Shown: positions 7,408 through 16,106 of the stretch, one piece after another
Numbering within the stretch: the stretch's first letter is position 1
Layout of the letters: each line of letters begins with the position of its first letter
From: Streptomyces sp. NBC_01463
GTDB taxonomy: Bacteria > Actinomycetota > Actinomycetes > Streptomycetales > Streptomycetaceae
DNA: 64,000 nucleotides
Direction of reading: 5' to 3'
NCBI GenBank assembly: GCA_036227345.1
Contig: CP109468.1
Coordinates: 6,386,001 to 6,450,000 of the forward strand
Program-made: the position numbers and the translations under genes
The notes under the pieces: model-generated
What the model was told of the DNA's origin: nothing
Database searches by the model: none
What the model saw: only the letters and a program-made list of their open reading frames with translations

Positions 7408-9036
7408 ATGACGTACTCATCGCACCAGCAGGAGCTGCGCGACGCGGCCCGGCACACCGGCCGCCGCCGCTTTCTCACCGTCACCGGAGCCGCCGCCGCA
7501 CTCGCCTTCTCGGTCGGACTGCCGGCCGCGGGATCGGCGAGCGCCGCCGAGCTCGACGGCCGGCAGATCGGCGACGACCCGTTCACCCTGGGCGTCGCAT
7601 CCGGTGACCCGCTGCCCGACTCCGTCCTGCTGTGGACGCGGCTCGCGCCCCGCCCGTTCGAGCCCGACAGCGGACTGCCCGCCGCCCGGATCGAGGTGCG
7701 CTGGGAGCTCGCCCGCGACGAGCGCTTCCAGCGCATCGTCCGGCGCGGCACCGCCCTCGCCCACCCGGAGTTCCACCACAGCGTCCACGTGGAGGTCAGA
7801 GGCCTCGACTCGGACCGGGTCCTCTACTACCGCTTCCGCGCCGGGCAGTGGACCAGCCCGGTCGGCCGGACCCGCACCGCGCCCGCCCCCGGCGCGCACA
7901 AGCGCGAACTGAGCCTGGCCGCCGTCTCCTGCCAGGCCTACCACGACGGCTACTTCACCGCGTACAAGCACCTCGCCCAGGAGGACGTCGACGTCGTCTT
8001 CCACCTCGGTGACTACCTCTACGAGTACGCCGTCACCGCGACCGGCGGGGCCCGCAACTACACCGACCGCACCCTGCCCGCCCTCTTCAACCGGGAGACG
8101 ACCACGCTGGAGGACTACCGGCTGCGGTACGCCCTCTACAAGTCCGACCCCGACCTGCGCGCCGCCCACGCCGCGCACCCCTTCGTCGTCACCTGGGACG
8201 ACCACGAGACCGAGAACAACTACGCCGGCGACACCCCCGAGAACAGCGTGCCGCCCGAGGAGTTCCTGATCCGCCGGGCCGCCGCCTACCGCGCGTACTG
8301 GGAGAACCAGCCGCTGCGCACCCCGCAGCAGCCGCACGGCCCGGACATGAAGCTCTACCGGCGCCTGCAGTTCGGCCGGCTCGCCCAGTTCGACATCCTC
8401 GACACCCGCCAGTACCGCAGCGACCAGGCGTACGGCGACGGCTGGCAGACCCCCGGGCCCGAGTCCGAGGACCCCTCGCGCACCCTGACCGGAGCCGCCC
8501 AGGAGCGCTGGCTGATCGACGGCTGGCGCCACTCGCGGGCCACCTGGAACGTCGTCCCGCAGCAGGTCACCTTCGCCCAGCGGCGCGACGTCCCCACCGA
8601 CGCCTACAAGCTCTCCATGGACTCCTGGGACGGCTACCCGGCGTCCCGCGACCGGATCCTGCGGGGCGCCGAGGCCACCGGGGTGGACAACCTGATGGTC
8701 CTCACCGGCGATGTGCACGTCGGCTACGCCTTCGACCTGAAGCAGGACTTCGACGACCCCTCGTCCCGCACCGTCGGCACCGAGATCGTCGCGACGTCCG
8801 TCGCCAGCGGCAAGGACGGATCGGAGAAGCCCGCGAACTGGTCGAACCTCACGACCGCCAACCCGCACATGAAGTTCTACAACGGCCGCCGCGGCTACGC
8901 CGTCGTCACCCTCCAGGAGCGCCGGGCACGCGCCGACTACCGCACGGTGTCCGCCGTCACCACGCCCGGCGCCCCCGTGACGACCGCGGCCTCGTTCGTC
9001 ACGGAGGTGGGCGACCAGGGCCTCAACCCGGCCTGA
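7408..9036 (+). CDS. phoD: Tat-exported alkaline phosphatase/phosphodiesterase PhoD
   Basis: A 542-residue secreted PhoD-type enzyme. Residues 15-45 are a twin-arginine signal: TGRRRFLTVTG, then an Ala-rich core ending GSASAAEL. An N-terminal PhoD Ig-like domain (FTLGVASGDPLPDSVLLWTRL) is followed by the metallophosphatase domain with HLGDYLYEYA, TWDDHETENNYAG and TGDVHVGYAFD, which carry Fe/Ca ligands in the family. PhoD hydrolyses phosphomonoesters and diesters and may attack teichoic acid. The start is the ATG with AGGGGAGGG just upstream, which begins the Tat signal; an upstream in-frame GTG adds 26 residues of unlikely sequence. Phosphate control is expected from family knowledge but no convincing PHO box is seen. 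Confidence 0.93.
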   Translation: MTYSSHQQELRDAARHTGRRRFLTVTGAAAALAFSVGLPAAGSASAAELDGRQIGDDPFTLGVASGDPLPDSVLLWTRLAPRPFEPDSGLPAARIEVRWELARDERFQRIVRRGTALAHPEFHHSVHVEVRGLDSDRVLYYRFRAGQWTSPVGRTRTAPAPGAHKRELSLAAVSCQAYHDGYFTAYKHLAQEDVDVVFHLGDYLYEYAVTATGGARNYTDRTLPALFNRETTTLEDYRLRYALYKSDPDLRAAHAAHPFVVTWDDHETENNYAGDTPENSVPPEEFLIRRAAAYRAYWENQPLRTPQQPHGPDMKLYRRLQFGRLAQFDILDTRQYRSDQAYGDGWQTPGPESEDPSRTLTGAAQERWLIDGWRHSRATWNVVPQQVTFAQRRDVPTDAYKLSMDSWDGYPASRDRILRGAEATGVDNLMVLTGDVHVGYAFDLKQDFDDPSSRTVGTEIVATSVASGKDGSEKPANWSNLTTANPHMKFYNGRRGYAVVTLQERRARADYRTVSAVTTPGAPVTTAASFVTEVGDQGLNPA

Positions 9037-9055
9037 CCGCGAGGGGCCCCAGGCC

Positions 9056-10060
9056 CTACCGCACCGCGCCGTCCACGGGGTAGCGGACGCCGACGCGCTC
9101 ACGTACCGCGTCGAGCGTCCGCATGACCGCCAGCGAACCGTCCAGCGGCACCAGCGGCGACTCCGTCTCGCCCGCCCGGACCGCCCGCATCACCTCGGCC
9201 GCCTCGAACTGCATCCCCGTCAGGCCCTGCGGCCCGGGCCCCGAGGTGATCTCCTCGGGCTCGCCGCCCGCCCGGTGCAGCACGAAGCCCCGCGGATAGA
9301 AGAAGCCCTCCGGGAAGTCGATCCGCCCGGCCGTCCCGATGACCGTGGCGGCCGTCGGATGGTGTCCGACCAGCGAGCAGGACAGCAGCGCGGTCGCGCC
9401 CGACTCCCAGCCCAGCAGCATCCCGGTGTTCAGGTCGACACCCTCCGGCGACAGCAGCGCATCGGCCTGCACCCGGTCCGGCTCACCCAGCAGCAGCTGC
9501 GCGAACGACACCGGGTACACCCCGAGGTCCAGCAGGGCGCCGCCGCCCAGCGCGGGATCGCGCAGCCGGTGCTCGGGACCGAAGTCACCCGCGAAGCCGA
9601 AGTCGGCCTGCACGGTCCGGATCTCGCCGATCGCCCCGTCCCGCACCAGCTCCGTCATCCGCCGGATGACCGGGTTGCAGTACGTCCACATCGCCTCCAT
9701 CAGGAACAGACCGCGGTCCCGGGCGAGCTCCACCAGCTCCCGCGCCTCGCGCTCGTTGATGGTGAACGCCTTCTCGCACAGCACGTGCTTGCCGGCCTCC
9801 AGGGCGAGCCCGGCCGCCTCCCGGTGCGCGGAGTGCGGCGTGGCCACGTACACCACGTCGACGTCCTCGTCGGCGACGAGCCCGGCCCAGCTCCCGTACG
9901 CCTTCGGTATCCCGAACCGCTCCGCGAACGCCTTCGCCGAGGCGTCCGTACGGGAGGCCACGGCCACCACCTCCGCATCGGGCATCGCCTGCAGGTCGGC
10001 GGTGAACGTCGCCGCGATCCCACCGGTCGCCAGCACGCCCCAACGGACAGTCCTGCTCAT
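9056..10060 (-). CDS. Gfo/Idh/MocA-family oxidoreductase
   Basis: A 334-residue NAD(P)-dependent oxidoreductase. The N-terminal Rossmann fold reads VRWGVLATGGIAATF, and the family motif AGKHVLCEKAFTIN contains the EK(P/A) signature with the catalytic Lys. The C-terminal half is the alpha/beta sheet domain (GGALLDLGVYPVSFAQLLLG). Members oxidise or reduce sugars, inositols or dihydrodiols; the wording is close to trans-dihydrodiol dehydrogenase-like members. The ATG at 10060 puts the Rossmann strand at residue 4; an earlier in-frame start adds 9 residues. Convergent with phoD, divergent from the MFS gene across 78 bases. Confidence 0.88.
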   Translation of the reverse strand: MSRTVRWGVLATGGIAATFTADLQAMPDAEVVAVASRTDASAKAFAERFGIPKAYGSWAGLVADEDVDVVYVATPHSAHREAAGLALEAGKHVLCEKAFTINEREARELVELARDRGLFLMEAMWTYCNPVIRRMTELVRDGAIGEIRTVQADFGFAGDFGPEHRLRDPALGGGALLDLGVYPVSFAQLLLGEPDRVQADALLSPEGVDLNTGMLLGWESGATALLSCSLVGHHPTAATVIGTAGRIDFPEGFFYPRGFVLHRAGGEPEEITSGPGPQGLTGMQFEAAEVMRAVRAGETESPLVPLDGSLAVMRTLDAVRERVGVRYPVDGAVR

Positions 10061-10138
10061 GCACGCTCCCAAAAAGGTATCGACCATTCCGGCTGAGCTG
10101 AGAGCATAGAGGCGGATTCAACAACTATGGAGATGAGA

Positions 10139-11464
10139 ATGCCGGAGAGCGGCGTCAGCCGGGCCCAGCAGATACCCACCACCCACACCGCGGCCGGGGC
10201 CGGACTTCCCGGCAGGCCCGCCACCCCTCCACCCGGACCCGCCGCCACCACCGCGGCCCGGCGCACCGGACTCCTCGTCACCCTGGTCCTCGGCGGACTG
10301 ACCGCGCTGCCGCCGCTCTCCATGGACATGTACCTCCCGGCGCTCCCCGCCGTCACCGACGCGCTGCACGCACCCGCGTCGACGGTCCAGCTCACCCTCA
10401 CCGCCTGCCTCACCGGTATGGCGCTCGGCCAGGTCGTCGTCGGACCGATGAGCGACCGCTGGGGCCGGCGCCGCCCGCTGCTGCTCGGCATGGTCGTCTA
10501 CGTCCTCGCCACCGCGATCTGCGTCTTCGCCCCGACCGCCGAACTCCTCATCGGCTTCCGCCTCGTCCAGGGCCTCGCGGGCGCCGCAGGCATCGTCATC
10601 GCCCGCGCCGTGGTGCGCGACCTGTACGACGGCGTGGACATGGCCAGGTTCTTCTCGACGCTGATGCTGATCTCCGGCGTCGCGCCGGTCATCGCCCCGG
10701 TCATCGGCGGCCAGGTCCTGCGGATCACCGACTGGCGCGGCATCTTCGCCGTCCTCACCGTGGTCGGCGTCCTGCTCACCCTGGTCGTCTGGAAGTGGCT
10801 GCACGAGACCCTGCCGCCCTCCGAACGCCACACCGGCGGCATCGGCGACGCCCTGCGCACCATGCGCGCCCTGCTCGCCGACCGCGTCTTCAGCGGCTAC
10901 ATGATCGCGGGCAGCCTCGCCTTCGCCGCGCTCTTCGCCTACGTGAGCGCGTCCCCGTTCGTCGTCCAGGAGATCTACGGTGCCTCGCCGCAGACCTTCA
11001 GCCTGCTCTTCGGCATCAACTCCGTCGGACTGATCGCCGTGGGCCAGATCAACGGCAAGATCCTCGTCGGCCGGATCAGCCTCGACAAGGCGCTCGGCTT
11101 CGGGCTCGGCGTCATCGTGCTGGCCGCGACGGCGCTCCTGCTGATGACGTCCGGGGTCTTCGGGGACGTCGGGCTCTTCCCGGTGGCGACCGGACTGTTC
11201 GTGCTGATGTCGGCGATGGGCCTGGCGATGCCGAACACCAACGCCCAGGCGCTGATGCGCACCAAGCACGCCGCCGGCTCCGCCTCCGCACTGCTCGGCA
11301 CGTCCTCGTTCCTGATCGGCGCCGTCGCCTCGCCGCTCGTCGGGATCGCGGGGGAGGCCACGGCCGTACCCATGGCCGTCGTGCAGCTGGTCTGCGCCGT
11401 GGGCGCGCTGGTCTGCTTCCTGGCGATGTGCCGCCCCTGGCAGCAGGTGGCCGCGCGGATCTGA
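10139..11464 (+). CDS. Bcr/CflA-type MFS drug exporter
   Basis: A 441-residue 12-segment transporter of the Bcr/CflA subfamily, which exports drugs such as bicyclomycin and chloramphenicol by proton antiport. Seen are LPPLSMDMYLPALP in the first segment, the loop motif GPMSDRWGRRRPLL and the RLVQGLAGAAGIVIARAVVRD wording of segment 4-5. Three in-frame ATGs lie within 12 bases (10127, 10133, 10139); only the third has GGAG at 6 bases, so it is chosen. The first 45 residues are a Pro/Ala-rich cytoplasmic extension. Confidence 0.9.
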   Translation: MPESGVSRAQQIPTTHTAAGAGLPGRPATPPPGPAATTAARRTGLLVTLVLGGLTALPPLSMDMYLPALPAVTDALHAPASTVQLTLTACLTGMALGQVVVGPMSDRWGRRRPLLLGMVVYVLATAICVFAPTAELLIGFRLVQGLAGAAGIVIARAVVRDLYDGVDMARFFSTLMLISGVAPVIAPVIGGQVLRITDWRGIFAVLTVVGVLLTLVVWKWLHETLPPSERHTGGIGDALRTMRALLADRVFSGYMIAGSLAFAALFAYVSASPFVVQEIYGASPQTFSLLFGINSVGLIAVGQINGKILVGRISLDKALGFGLGVIVLAATALLLMTSGVFGDVGLFPVATGLFVLMSAMGLAMPNTNAQALMRTKHAAGSASALLGTSSFLIGAVASPLVGIAGEATAVPMAVVQLVCAVGALVCFLAMCRPWQQVAARI

Positions 11465-11490
11465 GGCCGCGCGGCTCCCGCCGCGGGAGG

Positions 11491-12855
11491 TCAGTCCTCC
11501 CGCGGGTAGCCGATCAGGTGCAGCCGGTCCTTGTCGTCGGTCCAGCGGAACAGGCCGACCCCCTCGGCGCCCTCGGCGCCGGGCATCCGCACGTTCGGGG
11601 CCAGCGGGTCCGCCGTCCCCGCCGAGATCTGCGCCTCGACCGGGAAGCCGCCGCCGGCCAGCGCGTCCGCCGCGTTGCGCACGTTCGTCGCCCCGTACGC
11701 CGTTCCGTCGTCGGTCACGGACGCCAGCGCGAGCGTCTTCGAGCCCTCGGTGTCCTCGAAGCAGAAGCCCTTGCCGTTCTCCAGGTCGAAGGCGAGGTTC
11801 CCGGCCACCAGGTAGTCGCCCGACGGGGAGACGACGGCCTGCGGGTACTGCCCCGGCGCGATCGCCGGCTTGTGGCACTGCACGGAGACCAGCGCCTTGC
11901 CCGTCTCCGCGTCGTGCACCGCCCACAGCTCATGGGTCGCGGCGAGCTTCGAGCCCTTCGCGAGCTGCCACCTCGCCAGCACCACCCCGGGCGCCACGGA
12001 GGTCGGGATGCCGCTCTGCCGGTCGGTGCCCTTGGGCGCCACGTTCCGGCTGAACCAGCCGCCCTGCACCCAGAACTCCCGGGACCCGCTCACCAGCAGG
12101 CCCTTCGAGGTCAGTCCGCGTACCTCGGTGAGCTGCTTGCAGGACGCGCAGCCCTTGGGGTACTTCAGCGCCTTGGCGGGGACCTTGGAGACCCGGCCGG
12201 TCGCCGGGTCCACCACCACGCTCGTGGACCCGCCGTCGCCGATCACGATGCCGGGGCCGGTCACGTTGACGGTCGGCACCGACCTCCACGGCACCTCGAC
12301 GCGCTGCCGGCTGCCGTCCTCCACGGTGTACACGTCGAGGGAGACGATCCGGTCGGCGGGCGCCGGAGCGTCCTCGCCGACCTTTCCGTACGCCCAGGTC
12401 ACGAAGTACTCCTGGTCGTCCGTGGTGACGGTGAGCAGCTTCGGGAAGTGCGTCGCGGCCGGCGGGCGCCAGGCGTCCCCGCTCCAGCCGGCCCGCCCGG
12501 TCTCCGAGTCGATGGTCCGCAGCTGGTACTCGCCCTCCGCGGTCCGCACCAGATAGGCCAGCCGCCCCGTCGTCCGGGACAGCGCGTAGTCGGGCGAGGT
12601 GCCGATGAGCTCCCAGCCGCGCTGTGTGGTGTACGCCGCCGGAACGGTCAGCTGCGTCGCCGGACCCGCACTCGTCCGCTTGGGCTTCTTCGGCTTGGCG
12701 TCGTCCTTCTTGCCGCTCCCGCCACCGCCGCCGCAGGTGGACAGCAGGAGGAGCAGGGCCAGCACCAGCACCCCGCCGACCAGGGCCAGGCGCACGACTC
12801 GCTGCCTCACTGTCCCTCCGCCGACCGGAGCCAGGCGCCCGAACTGCAGTCTCAT
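11491..12855 (-). CDS. Membrane-anchored beta-propeller-like protein
   Basis: A 454-residue exported protein. A hydrophobic segment at about 20-40 ends in LLSTCGGGGGSG. The Cys could be a lipobox Cys, but Thr at -1 is unusual, so plain membrane anchoring is an alternative. A Lys/Pro-rich linker (KKDDAKPKKPKR) follows. The remainder has repeated strands such as YQLRTIDSETGR, VYTVEDGSRQRVEV and LWAVHDAETGKALVSV, as in PQQ-type propellers. Cys pairs in GCASC are notable. The ATG at 12855 has GGGGGG 3-8 bases upstream; another ATG six codons earlier is possible. No function recognised. Confidence 0.72.
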   Translation of the reverse strand: MRLQFGRLAPVGGGTVRQRVVRLALVGGVLVLALLLLLSTCGGGGGSGKKDDAKPKKPKRTSAGPATQLTVPAAYTTQRGWELIGTSPDYALSRTTGRLAYLVRTAEGEYQLRTIDSETGRAGWSGDAWRPPAATHFPKLLTVTTDDQEYFVTWAYGKVGEDAPAPADRIVSLDVYTVEDGSRQRVEVPWRSVPTVNVTGPGIVIGDGGSTSVVVDPATGRVSKVPAKALKYPKGCASCKQLTEVRGLTSKGLLVSGSREFWVQGGWFSRNVAPKGTDRQSGIPTSVAPGVVLARWQLAKGSKLAATHELWAVHDAETGKALVSVQCHKPAIAPGQYPQAVVSPSGDYLVAGNLAFDLENGKGFCFEDTEGSKTLALASVTDDGTAYGATNVRNAADALAGGGFPVEAQISAGTADPLAPNVRMPGAEGAEGVGLFRWTDDKDRLHLIGYPRED

Positions 12856-12985
12856 GGTCCCCCCGATGAACATGACGCGACCTCGCGCCGGTCAGCGTAG
12901 CAACTGGTCGTAGTGGCTTCGCCGTTCGGTTCCGTAGCCGTTCCGTCCCGATTCCGTGCCGGGCCCCGGGCCGTCCGCGTCCGCC

Positions 12986-12991
12986 TACAAT
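12986..12991 (+). promoter_or_regulatory. -10 hexamer of a probably leaderless transcript
   Basis: TACAAT lies at exactly -12 to -7 relative to the GTG at 12998, so transcription would start on the start codon. No shine-dalgarno is present there. No good -35 is visible. Confidence 0.5.
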
Positions 12992-12997
12992 TCGTCG

Positions 12998-14014
12998 GTG
13001 AACGCCACCCTCCCCACCGCGAACGCCCTGCGCGCGGCCCTCGCCGGACTCCTGGACGGGCTGCCGCCCAGGCAGGCCACCCAGGCCGTCGACCGGCTCA
13101 TCGCCCACTACCGGGGGACCATTCCCACCGACACCCCGGTGCTCCGGGACCGCTCGGACGTCGCCGCGTACGCCGCGTACCGGATGCCCGCGACCTTCGA
13201 GGCGGTACGGTCCGCCCTCGACGCCCTGCGCGAGGCCGCCCCGGACTGGGCACCGGCCACCCACACCGACGTCGGTGGCGGCACCGGCGCGGCGAGCTGG
13301 GCGGTCGCCGGGGCCTGGGAGGGACCGCGGACCACCGTCCTGGACTGGGCCGAGCCCGCCCTCGCGCTGGGCCGCGAGCTGGCCGGGGTCTCCGGCATCC
13401 CCGGGCTGCGGGCCGCCGAGTGGCAGCGGGCCCGGATCGGCCAGGACCTCGCCCTCGGCGCCACCGACCTGGTGACCGTCTCCTACGTGCTCAACGAGCT
13501 CACCCCGCAGGCCCGCACCGCGCTCGTCGACGACGCGGCCCGCGCCGCGCAGGCCGTCGTGGTCGTCGAAGCGGGCACCCCCGACGGCTACGCGCGCATC
13601 ATCGAGGCCCGGGACCGGCTGACCGCCGCCGGGCTCACCGTCGCCGCCCCGTGCCCGCACAGCGACGCCTGCCCGATCGAGCCGGGCACCGACTGGTGCC
13701 ACTTCTCGGCCCGGGTCAGCCGCTCCTCGCTGCACCGGAAGGTGAAGGGCGGCTCGCTGCCGTACGAGGACGAGAAGTTCAGCTACGTGGTGGCCACCCG
13801 CTTCACCCCGCGGCCCGTGGCGGAACGGATCACCCGCCGGCCGCAGATCCGCAAGGGCCAGGTGCTGCTGGAGCTGTGCACCCGCGACGAGGGCCTGCGG
13901 CGGGCCACGGTCACCAAGCGGCACGGCGCGCTCTACCGCGCCGCCCGGGACATCGACTGGGGCGACGCCTGGCCGCCCCCGCAGGACCCGGACCAGGAGC
14001 CCTCGGGCCCCTGA
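12998..14014 (+). CDS. Rsm22-like small-subunit rRNA methyltransferase family protein
   Basis: A 338-residue protein resembling the Rsm22 family, SAM-dependent proteins linked to small ribosomal subunit assembly. The SAM-binding region reads HTDVGGGTGAASWAV, followed by VSYVLNELTP. A Cys set, CPHSDACP then WCHFSARVS, matches the family's Fe-S or metal-binding cluster. The C terminus has a small KGQVLLELCT / ATVTKRHGALYRAARDIDWGD domain. GTG 12998 is preferred because of the -10 hexamer at leaderless spacing. A GTG at 12956 would add 14 residues of low-complexity sequence. Convergent with DDAH. Confidence 0.82.
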   Translation: MNATLPTANALRAALAGLLDGLPPRQATQAVDRLIAHYRGTIPTDTPVLRDRSDVAAYAAYRMPATFEAVRSALDALREAAPDWAPATHTDVGGGTGAASWAVAGAWEGPRTTVLDWAEPALALGRELAGVSGIPGLRAAEWQRARIGQDLALGATDLVTVSYVLNELTPQARTALVDDAARAAQAVVVVEAGTPDGYARIIEARDRLTAAGLTVAAPCPHSDACPIEPGTDWCHFSARVSRSSLHRKVKGGSLPYEDEKFSYVVATRFTPRPVAERITRRPQIRKGQVLLELCTRDEGLRRATVTKRHGALYRAARDIDWGDAWPPPQDPDQEPSGP

Positions 14015-14026
14015 TCCGGCCCGCGG

Positions 14027-14896
14027 CTAGCCGCGCAGCTCCTGGGTGCAGCACTTCACGCTGCCGCCGCCCTTGAGCAGCTCGCCGAGGTCCATCGGCA
14101 CCGGCTCGAAGCCGCGGTCCCGCAGCGGGTCGAACAGACCCGTGGCGGCCTGCGGCAGCAGCACGTGCAGCCCGTCACTCACCGCGTTCAGCCCGAACGC
14201 GGCCGCGTCCGCCTCGCTCGCGATCAGCGCGTCCGGGAAGAGCCGGGCCAGCACGGCCCGGCTGCCCGGCGAGAAGGCGCCCGGGTAGTACATGATCTCG
14301 TCGGCCGCGTCGTCGAGCACGCTCAGCGCCGTGTCCAGGTGGTAGTAGCGCGGATCGACCAGATCGAGGCCGATCACCGGCCGCCCGAAGAACTCCTGCG
14401 CCTCGTCGTGCGAGAGCGGGCTGGACCGGAAGCCGCGCCCCGCCAGGACGTACGAGGAGGTCACCGCGAAGTCGCCCTCGCCCTCGTTGACGTGGTCGGG
14501 CTCGTGGATCTCGGTGAAGCCGTGGCTCCGGAACCAGTCGCGGTGGGCGGCCGCCTCGGGGAAGCGTTCCTGGTAGGCGAAGCGGGCGCCCAGCACCCGG
14601 CCGTCGATGACGGTGGCCCCGTTGGCGGCGAAGACCATGTCCGGCAGGTCGGGGCGGGGCTCCAGGAGCTCGACAGTGTGGCCGAGGGCGCGGTAGCGGT
14701 CGCGCAGGTCCTCCCACTGGGTCTGGGCCAGCGGGAGGTCGACCGGCTTGGTGGGGTCCATCCAGGGATTGATGGAATACGTCACCTTGAAGTGCGCCGG
14801 GGCGCACATCAGGTAGCGGCGGGGTGTGGACCGACGGCCGGGGGTGCGGCGCGAAGCGCCCTCATGAGGGGCGGCGGCGGGGTGACGTGTGGGCAA
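14027..14896 (-). CDS. Dimethylarginine dimethylaminohydrolase-like amidinohydrolase
   Basis: A 289-residue guanidino-modifying enzyme. DDAH hydrolyses N-methylated arginine to citrulline; bacterial relatives also include arginine deiminases and amidinotransferases. Seen are RRYLMCAPAHF, FAANGATVIDGR (active-site Asp/Asn region), HLDTALSVL with the catalytic His and the C-terminal GGGSVKCCTQELRG with the catalytic Cys. The start is TTG at 14896 because GAGGAG sits 6 bases upstream (14903-14908 complement) and no ATG is well placed. The first 30 residues are basic and not conserved. Confidence 0.85.
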   Translation of the reverse strand: MPTRHPAAAPHEGASRRTPGRRSTPRRYLMCAPAHFKVTYSINPWMDPTKPVDLPLAQTQWEDLRDRYRALGHTVELLEPRPDLPDMVFAANGATVIDGRVLGARFAYQERFPEAAAHRDWFRSHGFTEIHEPDHVNEGEGDFAVTSSYVLAGRGFRSSPLSHDEAQEFFGRPVIGLDLVDPRYYHLDTALSVLDDAADEIMYYPGAFSPGSRAVLARLFPDALIASEADAAAFGLNAVSDGLHVLLPQAATGLFDPLRDRGFEPVPMDLGELLKGGGSVKCCTQELRG

Positions 14897-15247
14897 TGAG
14901 GGCTCCTCACGAATCGTCGCGGCGGCATTGGTGGCCGCTGCGGCCGGTGCGTCGCACGGGTGTGTGCGTGAAGCCCATGGTGCGCCGTCCCGGGCCGCGG
15001 CGCAGTGAACCGATCGGGTGGTTCCGTACAGCTGTGTGAGATCCGGCCCCCCGGTGGGGTGCACGGGCGCCGGCCGCCCCCTTCCAGGGGCTCCGATCAC
15101 CGGAAATTCGGCCGCCATTTCCCGACAAACAGTGCGATAGCGGTCAGCTGAGGCCATCGGTGGTCGTACCCCGCTTCAGGACTCTGGCCACCCGAAGCGC
15201 AGGATGGTGGGACCATGGGCAGGGGCAACGCTGAGGTAAGGGGATAG
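14897..15247. other. 351-base divergent gap, DDAH to prim-pol-like gene
   Basis: No gene is supported. It holds the GAGGAG of the DDAH gene and an AAGGGG before ATG 15248. No convincing -35/-10 pair, operator or RNA structure was recognised. Confidence 0.4.
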
Positions 15248-15994
15248 ATGGGCGCCGATTTCAGTCGCGGTCGCGGCTCGGAGAGCAGGTTTTCCCACTG
15301 GCTGCGCCGACGGCCCAAACCGCAGCAGGGCGATGTCGACGGCACCGCACGGGAGGCGCTGCTCCTGGCTGTCGCCGAGGCCGGGATGCCGATCGCGCCC
15401 GCCGCCCACCCGGTCGGCTACCGATGTTCGTGCGAACGCATCGGCTGTCCCACCCCGGCCAGGCACCCGGTCTCCTTCGCCTGGCAGACCCAGTCCACCA
15501 CCGACCGGGCACAGATCGAGCGCTGGGCCCTCAGCCAGCCGCAGGCCAACTTCATCACGGCCACCGGCATGATCCACGACGTGCTCGACGTCCCGCTCTC
15601 GGCCGGCACCCAGGCGCTGGAGCGGCTCCTCGCCGCCGGAATCGACGTGGGCCCGGTGGCCCGCTCCGGCGACGACCGGATGCTCTTCTTCACCGCGACG
15701 CGCGGTACGCCGGAGGACGAGGACGAGTGGTGGCCGTGCGAGCTGGACTGCCACCCCGAGACGATGGACGAGCACCCAGGACTGCGCTGGCACTGCCGCG
15801 GCAGCTACGTGCTGCTGCCGCCGGCCATGCTCCCGGGTGAACTCGACGTCAGCTGGGTGCGGGGGCCGGAGAACCCGCTGCCCGACCCGCTGACGCTGCT
15901 GGAGACCCTGACGGACGCCTGTGCGCGGTTCGTGGGCTCCGCGGAGCAGAGCGACGTCGACCACGACTCGGTGGCCTGGCCGCTGAGCCGGTAG
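15248..15994 (+). CDS. Stand-alone prim-pol-like protein
   Basis: A 248-residue protein resembling the N-terminal domain of bifunctional DNA primase/polymerases of the archaeo-eukaryotic primase superfamily. Shared features are AVAEAGMPIAPAAHP, a Cys cluster CSCERIGCPTPARHP (about 60-74) of the kind found in these proteins, and HDVLDVPLSAGTQAL where catalytic acids are expected. There is no helicase part and no plasmid or phage context. Similar single-domain genes are common in Streptomyces chromosomes and their role is unknown. The DVLDVP motif has fewer acids than active primases, so activity is doubtful. Confidence 0.75.
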   Translation: MGADFSRGRGSESRFSHWLRRRPKPQQGDVDGTAREALLLAVAEAGMPIAPAAHPVGYRCSCERIGCPTPARHPVSFAWQTQSTTDRAQIERWALSQPQANFITATGMIHDVLDVPLSAGTQALERLLAAGIDVGPVARSGDDRMLFFTATRGTPEDEDEWWPCELDCHPETMDEHPGLRWHCRGSYVLLPPAMLPGELDVSWVRGPENPLPDPLTLLETLTDACARFVGSAEQSDVDHDSVAWPLSR

Positions 15995-16106
15995 GGGACG
16001 TCCCGCCGCGATCGTGCGGGAGCCCCGGACCGGGCGTCCGGGGCCTTCCGCCCGCACGCCCGGTGCTGCCGGACCGGCGCCGTCGGCGCGGTGCGTCCGC
16101 CCGCTG

